Source: UBA1206 sp045600105 (GTDB lineage Bacteria; Bacillota; Clostridia; Oscillospirales; CAG-382). From it: a stretch of 64,000 bases of DNA. Both the position numbers and the translations under genes were made by a program. The notes below the pieces were generated by a model that worked only from the letters and a program-made list of their open reading frames with translations, was not told where the DNA came from and ran no database searches. Of this stretch, positions 1 through 7,773 are shown in pieces. Position 1 is the first letter of the stretch. Every line of letters begins with the position of its first letter. The DNA lies in contig JAZRXG010000041.1 of the NCBI GenBank assembly GCA_045600105.1, positions 44,725 to 108,724 of the forward strand, in the 5' to 3' direction.

Positions 1-1
1 A

Positions 2-331
2 TATATGGCACGTTACGTCGCAAAGAACGTAGTTGCTTCCGGCATCGCTTCCAAATGCGAGATCCAGGTCGCTTACGCCATCGGCGTCGCGCATCCTCTT
101 TCGGTCCGCGTCAACACCTACGGCACCGGAAGTGCCGACGACGAAAAGATCGCCGAAGCGGTCTGCAAGGTCTTTGATTTCCGTCCTGCCGCCATCATCA
201 AAAAGCTTGACCTTCGCAAGCCCATATATCAGAAGCTTGCCGCATACGGTCATTTCGGGCGTGAAGAACTCGGCGTAAACTGGGAAAAGACCGATATGGC
301 TGATAAGCTCAAAGAAGCGCTCTGCAAATAA
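2..331 (+). CDS. metK: S-adenosylmethionine synthetase, C-terminal part (cut by window edge)
   Basis: This is the last ~110 residues of MetK, the cytoplasmic enzyme that makes S-adenosylmethionine from methionine and ATP. The ARYVAKN helix, the CEIQVAYAIGVAHPLSV segment and the FDFRPAAI and YGHFGRE blocks are those of the third MetK domain. The frame is open to base 2 and the residue before the first internal Met is Tyr, as in full-length MetK, so that Met is not the start; the N-terminal two thirds lie off the window. No terminator is seen before the next gene 34 bases on, so read-through into it is possible. Confidence 0.96.
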   Translation, partial: YMARYVAKNVVASGIASKCEIQVAYAIGVAHPLSVRVNTYGTGSADDEKIAEAVCKVFDFRPAAIIKKLDLRKPIYQKLAAYGHFGREELGVNWEKTDMADKLKEALCK

Positions 332-365
332 AAATCCCCCAAAATTATAATCGGAGGAACGAATA

Positions 366-2030
366 ATGAAAAAAACGTTATCCTTTTTCCTCTCCTTTGT
401 GCTGACTCTGTGTTCGATCACCGCTTTTCCGGTGTGGGACGTATCGGCTGATCCAAGCGGTGTTTATACCGACGCATATACCGCCATTTGTGACGGACTG
501 ATGAATTTTGATGAAGAAATCGACCTTTCGTCTTTCGGAATACACGGATATATCGATGACGGTTATCTTGAAAGTCCCGATTACGTTGATCTCATACACG
601 ACGTTCTTTACATGAATCCGCAATTGTTTTACGTTGATTTCGACAACATTTCGATATCATATTCTCCGTCGAGCAAAACAGTCATAGGTATTTCTCCGGT
701 GTATCTGATGGACGAAAACGGCGCAAAAGAAGCTCTATCATTTATTGACGGCGAAATACAGAGGATGCTTGACGATCATCCCGACCTGAAATATATGTCG
801 GATATCGCGAAATGTCTTACGGTCCACGACGTCATCATCAACAATTTTGAATACGACCACGATTACGTCATTGCCGATCTTTACGGTATGATACTCAACG
901 GCAAGGGCGTCTGTCAGGCGTACACGCTTTTGTATAAATACATCCTTGACGGTCTCGGCGTGAACTGCGCGTATTCAAAAAGCGAAGCCATGGATCATTC
1001 CTGGAATCTTGTGCAGATAGGTTCCGATTGGTATCATGTTGACTGCACCTGGGACGATCCCGGAGATAGCTATGCGCTCGGACGCACGTCATACGAATAT
1101 TTTCTCAAAAGCGACGCCGCCTTCATCAACGAAAACGACAAAAGCACGCACTACGGAGTTGAAGACGATTATGAATGCAACAACACTGCCTATGACAATT
1201 ATCTGTGGAGCGATCTGACGTCTCCCGTCATTTTCACCGATTCCGATACGCTTTGGTACGTCGACGGAAATGACAGCGTCCTCAGAAAACGCGCAGGCGG
1301 TATGGAGAACGACGTTTTTGAATTTGAAGATAAGTGGCTGTATTACGACGAGTCCGGCGGCATTACGACTTATTATTACAATTTCTGTTACTCCGGTCTT
1401 GCTTACCGCAGCGGAAGCCTCTATTTCAACGGACCTTACGACATCTACCGTTACGATACGATTTCCGGAAAGACCGAACTTATCAAAACAGTTGAACGCG
1501 AAGACGGATGTATCTGCTCGATATGCCTGCGCGGCGATACGCTTTACTATTGCGTGTCCAAAAGCATTTCTTCCGTCGGCAAGGTATATTCGTTGGTTCT
1601 TGAAAGCGATGACCCCGTTATATACGACGATATAACCGACGTCATTCCGACTGATTCTACCGTTTTCGAGTCAGACGGCGTAAAATACGTCAGAATTTCC
1701 CGCGACCGCGCGTCTTCCCTTTCGCTGCCCGAATGTGCTTTGCTGCTTGCGGGAAACGGAACGCCTCTCAAAGGCGACGTGCTTATCACGACCGGTATGC
1801 AGATCGCCCTGACGGACGGATCGGAAACCGTTGATTCCGCTGTTATGGTCGTCCTCGGTGACGTAGTTACCGATGGTGTGCTTGACGAAGCGGATTATCA
1901 GAAAGCAAGGTCTTTCGTTCTCGGCGGCGTAACGCTTGATAACGCCGCGGCCTTCGCTTCCGACTTTGACGGAAACGGATATACCGATATGGAAGACTGC
2001 ATTTCCATAAGATTAAACGCAAATAAATAA
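366..2030 (+). CDS. Secreted transglutaminase-like protein with dockerin-like C-terminus
   Basis: A 554-residue exported protein. A hydrophobic signal peptide covers about residues 1-28. A transglutaminase-like core follows with a full catalytic triad: Cys183 in GKGVCQAYTLL, His211 in DHSWNLV and Asp226 in HVDCTWDDP. Such domains in clostridial surface proteins act as cysteine peptidases or cross-linkers; the substrate cannot be told. The middle (about 260-430) reads like the repeated-strand DUF5050-type region often found behind this domain, which is an inference. The last ~60 residues hold two EF-hand-like loops (GDVVTDGVLDEADY and SDFDGNGYTDMEDC) typical of a dockerin. The start has GGAGG seven bases upstream. 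fhs follows 15 bases downstream. Confidence 0.85.
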   Translation: MKKTLSFFLSFVLTLCSITAFPVWDVSADPSGVYTDAYTAICDGLMNFDEEIDLSSFGIHGYIDDGYLESPDYVDLIHDVLYMNPQLFYVDFDNISISYSPSSKTVIGISPVYLMDENGAKEALSFIDGEIQRMLDDHPDLKYMSDIAKCLTVHDVIINNFEYDHDYVIADLYGMILNGKGVCQAYTLLYKYILDGLGVNCAYSKSEAMDHSWNLVQIGSDWYHVDCTWDDPGDSYALGRTSYEYFLKSDAAFINENDKSTHYGVEDDYECNNTAYDNYLWSDLTSPVIFTDSDTLWYVDGNDSVLRKRAGGMENDVFEFEDKWLYYDESGGITTYYYNFCYSGLAYRSGSLYFNGPYDIYRYDTISGKTELIKTVEREDGCICSICLRGDTLYYCVSKSISSVGKVYSLVLESDDPVIYDDITDVIPTDSTVFESDGVKYVRISRDRASSLSLPECALLLAGNGTPLKGDVLITTGMQIALTDGSETVDSAVMVVLGDVVTDGVLDEADYQKARSFVLGGVTLDNAAAFASDFDGNGYTDMEDCISIRLNANK

Positions 2031-2045
2031 TAAAGGAGCATAAAA

Positions 2046-3722
2046 ATGGCTTATTTGACCGACATCGAGATCGCACAGGCGTGCAAAATGAAACACATTA
2101 CGGAAATTGCCAAAACAGCTGACGTCGATGAAAAATACATCGAACAATACGGCAATTACAAGGCAAAAATCGATCTTTCGCTTCTCAGCGAAACGAGCAA
2201 GGCGGACGGAAAGCTTATACTTGTGACCGCCATCACGCCCACCCCCGCAGGCGAAGGAAAAACCACGACTACCATTGGTCTCGCCGACGGTCTCAAAAGG
2301 ATCGGCAAAAACGTTACCGTTGCGCTTCGCGAACCGTCTCTCGGTCCCGTTTTCGGCGTAAAAGGCGGAGCAGCGGGCGGCGGATACGCTCAGGTCGTCC
2401 CCATGGAAGACATCAACCTTCATTTCACGGGCGACTTCCACGCCATCGGCGCTGCCAACAACCTGCTTGCCGCAATGCTCGATAACCATATTCAGCAAGG
2501 CAATGCTCTCAACATCGATCCTCGCCGAATCACCTGGAAGCGCTGCGTGGATATGAACGACCGCCAGCTCAGATTCATCGTCGACGGTATGGGCGGCAAA
2601 GCCAACGGCGTCCCCCGTGAAGACGGTTTCGACATCACGGTCGCAAGCGAGATAATGGCGGTATTCTGCCTCGCAAGCTCCATCAACGACCTCAAGGAAC
2701 GTCTTTCCAAGATCATTGTCGGTTACACGTATGACGACAAACCCGTCACCGCGGGCGATCTCAAAGCCGTAGGCGCTATGACCGCTCTCCTCAAGGACGC
2801 GCTCAAGCCCAACCTCGTTCAGACTCTCGAAGGCACTCCCGCGTTCGTACACGGCGGCCCGTTCGCCAACATCGCGCACGGCTGCAACTCCGTAATCGCA
2901 ACCAAAATGGCTCTCAAAATGGGCGACTATACCGTTACCGAAGCAGGCTTCGGCGCAGATCTCGGTGCTGAAAAGTTTCTCGACATCAAGTGCCGTATGG
3001 CAGGTCTCAAGCCCGACGCGGTAGTCGTCGTCGCGACCGTCAGAGCGCTCAAGATGCACGGCGGACTCGCAAAAACCGAACTTGCGAACGAGAATCTCAC
3101 CGCTCTTGAAAACGGTATCCCCAACCTTCTCAGACACGTTTCCAACATCAAAAACGTATACAAGCTTCCCTGCGTGGTCGCTGTCAACCGTTTCCCCACC
3201 GACACCGACAACGAGATCGAATTCATAATTTCCAAGTGCCGCGAGCTCGGCGTCAATACAGTTCTTTCCACCGTTTGGGCTGAAGGCGGCAAGGGCGGCG
3301 AAGCACTCGCAAAAGAAGTCGTCAGACTTTGCGAAGAAGAAAAAGGCGATTTCACTTTCTCCTACGGTCTTGAAGGCACTATTGAAGAAAAGATCGAAGC
3401 TATCGTCAAAAAAATATACGGCGGATCCGGTATCTCGGTACTTCCCGCCGCAAAGAAACAGATCGAACGTCTGACCGCCCTCGGATTCGATAAGATCCCT
3501 GTCTGCATCGCAAAGACTCAGTACAGCTTCTCCGACGATCCCACCAAGCTCGGAGCTCCCGAAAACTTCACCGTTACCATAAAGAACGTAAAAGTTTCCG
3601 CAGGCGCAGGTTTCGTCGTCGTTCTTACGGGCGATATCATGACGATGCCGGGACTTCCCAAGTCTCCCGCCGCCGAAAGGATCGACGTTGACGAAAACGG
3701 ACGCATAACCGGTCTGTTCTGA
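2046..3722 (+). CDS. fhs: Formate-tetrahydrofolate ligase
   Basis: A 558-residue cytoplasmic enzyme that joins formate to tetrahydrofolate with ATP, giving 10-formyl-THF for purine and one-carbon metabolism (the first methyl-branch step in acetogens). The ATP-binding loop TPAGEGKTTTT sits near residue 66, followed by the family blocks REPSLGPVFGVKGGAAGGG, FTGDFHAIGAANNLLAA and DINLHF. Its length equals the usual 555-560. AAAGGAG lies seven bases before the ATG. It is the last gene before a two-way terminator. Highly expressed type codon use (CTC/CTT, AAC, GAA) is evident. Confidence 0.98.
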   Translation: MAYLTDIEIAQACKMKHITEIAKTADVDEKYIEQYGNYKAKIDLSLLSETSKADGKLILVTAITPTPAGEGKTTTTIGLADGLKRIGKNVTVALREPSLGPVFGVKGGAAGGGYAQVVPMEDINLHFTGDFHAIGAANNLLAAMLDNHIQQGNALNIDPRRITWKRCVDMNDRQLRFIVDGMGGKANGVPREDGFDITVASEIMAVFCLASSINDLKERLSKIIVGYTYDDKPVTAGDLKAVGAMTALLKDALKPNLVQTLEGTPAFVHGGPFANIAHGCNSVIATKMALKMGDYTVTEAGFGADLGAEKFLDIKCRMAGLKPDAVVVVATVRALKMHGGLAKTELANENLTALENGIPNLLRHVSNIKNVYKLPCVVAVNRFPTDTDNEIEFIISKCRELGVNTVLSTVWAEGGKGGEALAKEVVRLCEEEKGDFTFSYGLEGTIEEKIEAIVKKIYGGSGISVLPAAKKQIERLTALGFDKIPVCIAKTQYSFSDDPTKLGAPENFTVTIKNVKVSAGAGFVVVLTGDIMTMPGLPKSPAAERIDVDENGRITGLF

Positions 3723-3744
3723 TAACAGTCACACAGCAAAAATA

Positions 3745-3780
3745 AAAGCTCCGCTTCGGTTGTGAAGCGGAGCTTTTTGT
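3745..3780. terminator. Bidirectional intrinsic terminator between fhs and the convergent nuclease-family gene
   Basis: A perfect 13-bp stem (3745-3757 with 3764-3776) around a 6-base loop, flanked by A-run on one side and T-run on the other, so it can stop transcription from both directions. Confidence 0.92.
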
Positions 3781-3784
3781 TCTG

Positions 3785-4519
3785 TTAAATATCAAGCGTC
3801 GCAACGTACGGTCTGTGATCGGAAGCGATGACTGCCGGAATGTCGGCGTTGAGTATCTTTATATCGTCCGAAACGAAAATATAGTCGATCTTGACGTTCG
3901 GATCGTCCGACGGGAAAGAAAGCAGCGGCTTTTCGAAAACGTCCGCGGTATCGGCAAGGATAATGCGAATCGGATCGAGGATGGGGCTTTCGGGAGAAAG
4001 ATTGAAGTCGCCCATAAGTATCTTCGGCGTGCTGACCTTTGAAACGTTCTTTACGATGGTTTCGGAAGCGTTCATCGCCTCTTCCGGAGAAAGTCCGAAA
4101 TGCGTGACGAAGACGGTCACGGGGCGTCCCATAAAGTCTATGACCGCTTTGAGGATGCATCGCGTTTCATACCAGCGGCCTTCCACTCTGACTTCGGGAT
4201 CGGGGTCGGGGATGGGGATATTTTCGCATTGAAGGATAGGATATTTGGAAATGAATGCGTTGCCGTAAGGACCTCTTCCCTTTATGTTGATGGCGGGAGC
4301 GAAGCAGTAGTTCATGCCGAGTCTGTCGGCTATTTCTTTTGCCTGCTCCTGAAACCATACGGTATCTTCGCCGAGTCCGCGTACCTCGTTCAATCCGCAG
4401 ATATCGGCGCCCATTGCGGCTATGGTATCTGCCATAACGTCAAAGTCGATGATATCCTTGGGGCGGAAATTGTAATTGCGGCAATGCTGGATGTTGAATG
4501 ACATTACTTTGATTTTCAT
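3785..4519 (-). CDS. Endonuclease/exonuclease/phosphatase family protein, cytoplasmic
   Basis: A 244-residue single-domain member of the EEP superfamily (DNase I/AP endonuclease/sphingomyelinase fold), which cleaves phosphodiester bonds with a metal ion. Catalytic blocks are in order: FNIQHCRN near the N-terminus, GLNEVRG (metal Glu), GDFNLSP (Asp/Asn) and the terminal SDHRPY (Asp-His pair). No signal peptide is present, unlike the second EEP protein in this window at 22.3 kb. The substrate is not determinable. It lies 21 bases downstream of the metal-permease gene on the same strand, so the two are likely cotranscribed. Confidence 0.88.
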   Translation of the reverse strand: MKIKVMSFNIQHCRNYNFRPKDIIDFDVMADTIAAMGADICGLNEVRGLGEDTVWFQEQAKEIADRLGMNYCFAPAINIKGRGPYGNAFISKYPILQCENIPIPDPDPEVRVEGRWYETRCILKAVIDFMGRPVTVFVTHFGLSPEEAMNASETIVKNVSKVSTPKILMGDFNLSPESPILDPIRIILADTADVFEKPLLSFPSDDPNVKIDYIFVSDDIKILNADIPAVIASDHRPYVATLDI

Positions 4520-4540
4520 TATTTGTAATAAACTCCTTTT

Positions 4541-5383
4541 TCAGAGAGAAATGCCGAGTATGCTGATCAAAAGTCCGCCGATGACACCGGTAACGTATAG
4601 AAGACCGAGAACGGCGAAGTTTTCTTTTATGCTTCTGTTGACCTTGAACAGTATGAGAAGCCCGACGCCGGCTCCCACAAAAAGACCTGCCATCAGAGAG
4701 CCGAAGCCAAGCAGCCCTTCGAGGTAAAGCTCGGTGATGATGACGGACGCGGCACAGTTCGGAATGAGTCCGACGATCCCGCTTATCGCTTCGCCGAGTA
4801 TCGGCTTGTCGAGAACGATGCTTTTTATATTCTCTTCACCGACGTAATATATGACGGTGTTGAGGATCAGGGATATGACGACTATATAAAGAATTATCTC
4901 GCCGGTGTGACGGAGTGCCGGGATGAAGATGTTGTCTTCACAGTGGCATTTCTCATGCTCGCAAAGCTCGTGGATACGGGGTGACTCGTTTTTGCGCCTG
5001 ACGATAAGGTCAATGGCGAATCCGATGAGCATACCGTAAACGATCTTGATGCCGATAACGGCGAATATGAGCTTTGCGCCAGCGCGTTCCGATATCATAA
5101 TGGGCAGCATCTCGTCGGACGTGGAAAGATATACCGAAATAAGAGTTCCGAGAGTTATCACGCGGCAGGCGTAAAAGTTTGAAGCGGCAGCCGAAAAACC
5201 GCATTGCGGAACGCAGCCGCAAAGCGAACCGAAAAGCGGTCCGAGGCGTCCGGAACGATGTATTATCTTTTCGGTCTTCTCGCCCATTTTATGCTCGATG
5301 AACTCCATAAGGAGATACGTCAAGAAAAGGAACGGAAGAAGCTTGAGCGCGTCAAGCAATGTGTCAAGAATAATATCAAGCAT
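4541..5383 (-). CDS. Putative metal efflux permease (ArsP_2 / putative manganese transporter family)
   Basis: A 280-residue integral membrane protein with about eight hydrophobic segments. It has the CGCVPQCGFS motif after the second segment and a matching GLIPNCAASV motif in the second half, the duplicated signature of the family annotated variously as 10-TM heavy-metal exporter, arsenic efflux or manganese transporter. A cytoplasmic His/Cys/Glu cluster (HELCEHEKCHCED, about residues 138-150) between the halves could bind metal. The substrate is inferred only. A SigA promoter lies just upstream with a leader of only ~35 bases, so there is no room for a metal riboswitch. Confidence 0.78.
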   Translation of the reverse strand: MLDIILDTLLDALKLLPFLFLTYLLMEFIEHKMGEKTEKIIHRSGRLGPLFGSLCGCVPQCGFSAAASNFYACRVITLGTLISVYLSTSDEMLPIMISERAGAKLIFAVIGIKIVYGMLIGFAIDLIVRRKNESPRIHELCEHEKCHCEDNIFIPALRHTGEIILYIVVISLILNTVIYYVGEENIKSIVLDKPILGEAISGIVGLIPNCAASVIITELYLEGLLGFGSLMAGLFVGAGVGLLILFKVNRSIKENFAVLGLLYVTGVIGGLLISILGISL

Positions 5384-5419
5384 ATATCAAGGTTATTCCT
5401 CTACAAATAAATTCATTAT

Positions 5420-5447
5420 ATTATATCACATTTTTTTGATTTGTCAA
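5420..5447 (-). promoter_or_regulatory. SigA-type promoter for the metal-permease gene
   Basis: On the minus strand TTGACA, 16-base spacer, TATAAT (an alternative overlapping TATAAT is 5 bases further on). It fires toward the permease start at 5383. Confidence 0.75.
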
Positions 5448-5502
5448 TATTCAGCTTTTCTTTGAGATATAATAACACAAAATTAATACTTTGTTTATTG
5501 TT

Positions 5503-5531
5503 TTTACGTGTACAAAAATATATAATATATA
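5503..5531 (+). promoter_or_regulatory. Probable SigA promoter for the DUF1538 operon
   Basis: TTTACG, 17-base spacer, TATATA in an AT-rich intergenic stretch, about 27 bases before the TTG start at 5558. Confidence 0.5.
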
Positions 5532-5557
5532 TGTAATAATTTTAACGGAGGTTCGTT

Positions 5558-7075
5558 TTGTATAAAAGCAGCGCGTTCAAGGACAAGATGCGTGAATCCA
5601 TCGCGTCCGTCATACCCATAACCCTTATTGTCGCCGTTCTTTGCCTGTTCCTCATCCCGGTCAGCAGCGGACTTATGCTCTCGTTCGTGCTCGGCTCGGT
5701 GATGATCATAATAGGCATGGCACTTTTCAATATAGGCTCCGAGCTCTCGATGACCAAAATAGGTTCAAGCATCGGTGCAAAGCTGACCAAATCACGCCGT
5801 CTTTGGCTGATACTCGTGCTCAGCCTGCTCCTCGGTACGATCATCACAATAGCCGAGCCCGATCTTTCGGTGCTTGCGTCAAACGTACCGGGAATAAATT
5901 CATTCGTGCTTATCATAACCATCTCGGTCGGCGTGGGCATCTTTTTGCTTATAAGCATGATGCGGATACTGTTTTCGATTTCGCTCAAATGGCTTATTCT
6001 CGGCTTCTACGGCATACTTTTCGTTCTCGCGATATTCATTGATCCGCAGATGCTTTCAGTCGCGTTCGACTCGGGCGGCGTCACTACGGGACCGATGACC
6101 GTGCCGTTCATTATGGCGCTCGGCGTCGGCGTCGCGTCGATACGAAGTGACGTGAAAGCAAAATCAGACTCCTTCGGTCTTGTCGCGCTCTGTTCCATCG
6201 GCCCGATAATTTCGGTCATGATACTCAGCTTTATTTATGACGCCGGAAGTGCCGAGACCGAGACCGTCATCGACAGTTTTGAAGATACTCTGCAGCTCGG
6301 CAGCGCGTATCTGAACGGCTTTCCCGAATATATGCTCGAGGTAGCAAAAGCACTGCTTCCCATATTTGCGTTTTTCATAGTTTTTCAGCTTTTCTCACTC
6401 AGACTCAAAAAAGTTCCGTTTATCAAGATCCTCATCGGAATCGTCTTTACTTACGTCGGTCTTGTGCTTTTCCTTACCGGCGTCAATGTGGGATTCTCCT
6501 CGCTCGGTTACGAGCTCGGCTTTAACATTGCGGACGGAAAATTCAAATATCTTCTCATTCCCATCGCGATGATAATGGGCTGGTTCATAATCAACGCCGA
6601 GCCCGCCGTACACGTTCTTAACGCTCAGGTACTTGAACTCAGCGCAGGCGCGATATCCGAAAAATCAATGGGACTCAGCCTTTCGATCGCGATAGCCGCC
6701 GCAAACGGTATCGCCATGCTGAGAGTGCTTACCGGAATATCGATAATGTATTTTGTTGTCCCCGGTTATCTCATAGCTCTCGCTTTGTCATTCGTCGTTC
6801 CCCCGACGTTCACCGCCATAGCGTTCGACTCGGGCGGAGTCGCGTCCGGCCCGCTTACCGCGGCGTTTATGCTGCCGTTCGCAATGGGCGCGTGCTCGTC
6901 TCTCGGCGGCAACATTATGACGGACGCGTTCGGACTTGTTGCTCTCGTTGCCATGATGCCGCTTATAAGCGTGCAGGTGATGGGTGCGGTCTACGTTCTC
7001 AAATCGCGCAGAAAAGTCACCGAAGTCGTGCATGAAGATATCGACGACGAGGTCATCGAGCTTTGGGAGGTGTGA
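5558..7075 (+). CDS. DUF1538-domain integral membrane protein (two repeats)
   Basis: A 505-residue polytopic membrane protein made of two homologous halves. Each half carries the family signature: FDSGGVTTGPMTVPF followed by SDSFGLVALCSIGPI in the first, FDSGGVASGPLTAAF followed by TDAFGLVALVAMMPL in the second. DUF1538 proteins are presumed transporters, with no established substrate. The start is TTG, chosen because ACGGAGGT ends five bases before it and no nearer ATG exists in frame. It overlaps nothing but the P-II-like gene follows after 3 bases, and the P-II pairing suggests transport regulated by nitrogen or energy state. Confidence 0.88.
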   Translation: MYKSSAFKDKMRESIASVIPITLIVAVLCLFLIPVSSGLMLSFVLGSVMIIIGMALFNIGSELSMTKIGSSIGAKLTKSRRLWLILVLSLLLGTIITIAEPDLSVLASNVPGINSFVLIITISVGVGIFLLISMMRILFSISLKWLILGFYGILFVLAIFIDPQMLSVAFDSGGVTTGPMTVPFIMALGVGVASIRSDVKAKSDSFGLVALCSIGPIISVMILSFIYDAGSAETETVIDSFEDTLQLGSAYLNGFPEYMLEVAKALLPIFAFFIVFQLFSLRLKKVPFIKILIGIVFTYVGLVLFLTGVNVGFSSLGYELGFNIADGKFKYLLIPIAMIMGWFIINAEPAVHVLNAQVLELSAGAISEKSMGLSLSIAIAAANGIAMLRVLTGISIMYFVVPGYLIALALSFVVPPTFTAIAFDSGGVASGPLTAAFMLPFAMGACSSLGGNIMTDAFGLVALVAMMPLISVQVMGAVYVLKSRRKVTEVVHEDIDDEVIELWEV

Positions 7076-7078
7076 ACG

Positions 7079-7750
7079 ATGGAACTTTATATGATCATAA
7101 GCATAACCGACCGAATGAATTCCGCTGATATGCTTGATATCTGCAATGAGCTCAGCCTGCCGATGACGTTCACGTCACTCGGAAAAGGCACCGCGAAGAG
7201 CGAGCATCTCTCGCTTCATAATCTGAGCAGCAGCCCGAAAGCGGTTCTTTCGGCAATAGCGGGACACGACGATATGAAGCGTATGATACGTCTCGCAAAA
7301 GAAAGATTGTATATAGATATTCCCGGAAACGGCGTCATAATGGCCGTTCCGCTCAAAAGCGTCAGCGGCAAAAAGACGCTTGAATATCTTTCAAACGGTG
7401 TTGAATCGAACGGAGGTGCGCCGAAAATGGAATTTGAACACGAACTTATCATAGTGATCCTCAACGAAGGCTATTCGGATACGGTCATGGAGGCCGCCGT
7501 TGCGGCGGGTGCGGGAGGCGGCACGGTCCTGCACGCGAAAGGCACGGGCAGAACGAAAGCCGAAAAATTCTTCGGTGTCTCGCTCGCCGAAGAAAAGGAT
7601 CTGATCTATATCATTTCCCCAAGCAAAAAGAAATCCGCGATAATGAACTCGATAACAAAAAACGCGGGTACGTCCACAAAAGCCGGTGCCATCTGCTTTT
7701 CGCTTCCGGTAAGCGAAGTTGCGGGACTCCGCAAGCTTGACGAAGAATAA
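7079..7750 (+). CDS. Tandem P-II-like signalling protein
   Basis: A 223-residue cytoplasmic protein with two P-II-type ferredoxin-like domains (about 1-100 and 107-215). The second has the family core EAAVAAGAGGGTVLHAKGTG, which in P-II proteins contributes to nucleotide binding; the T-loop after it is short. Canonical GlnB/GlnK proteins are ~112 residues and single-domain, so this is a fused or duplicated form. It sits between DUF1538 and MMPL genes and its ribosome site lies inside the end of the DUF1538 gene, implying coupled expression. By analogy with GlnK-AmtB it may gate the DUF1538 transporter; this is inference. Confidence 0.83.
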   Translation: MELYMIISITDRMNSADMLDICNELSLPMTFTSLGKGTAKSEHLSLHNLSSSPKAVLSAIAGHDDMKRMIRLAKERLYIDIPGNGVIMAVPLKSVSGKKTLEYLSNGVESNGGAPKMEFEHELIIVILNEGYSDTVMEAAVAAGAGGGTVLHAKGTGRTKAEKFFGVSLAEEKDLIYIISPSKKKSAIMNSITKNAGTSTKAGAICFSLPVSEVAGLRKLDEE

Positions 7751-7773
7751 TTTTTTCTGGAGAGGTTAAAATT

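Noticed and set aside
5384..5447. Manganese riboswitch (yybP-ykoY) upstream of the metal-permease gene
   Set aside because: The leader from the promoter to the start is only ~35 bases, too short for that RNA.
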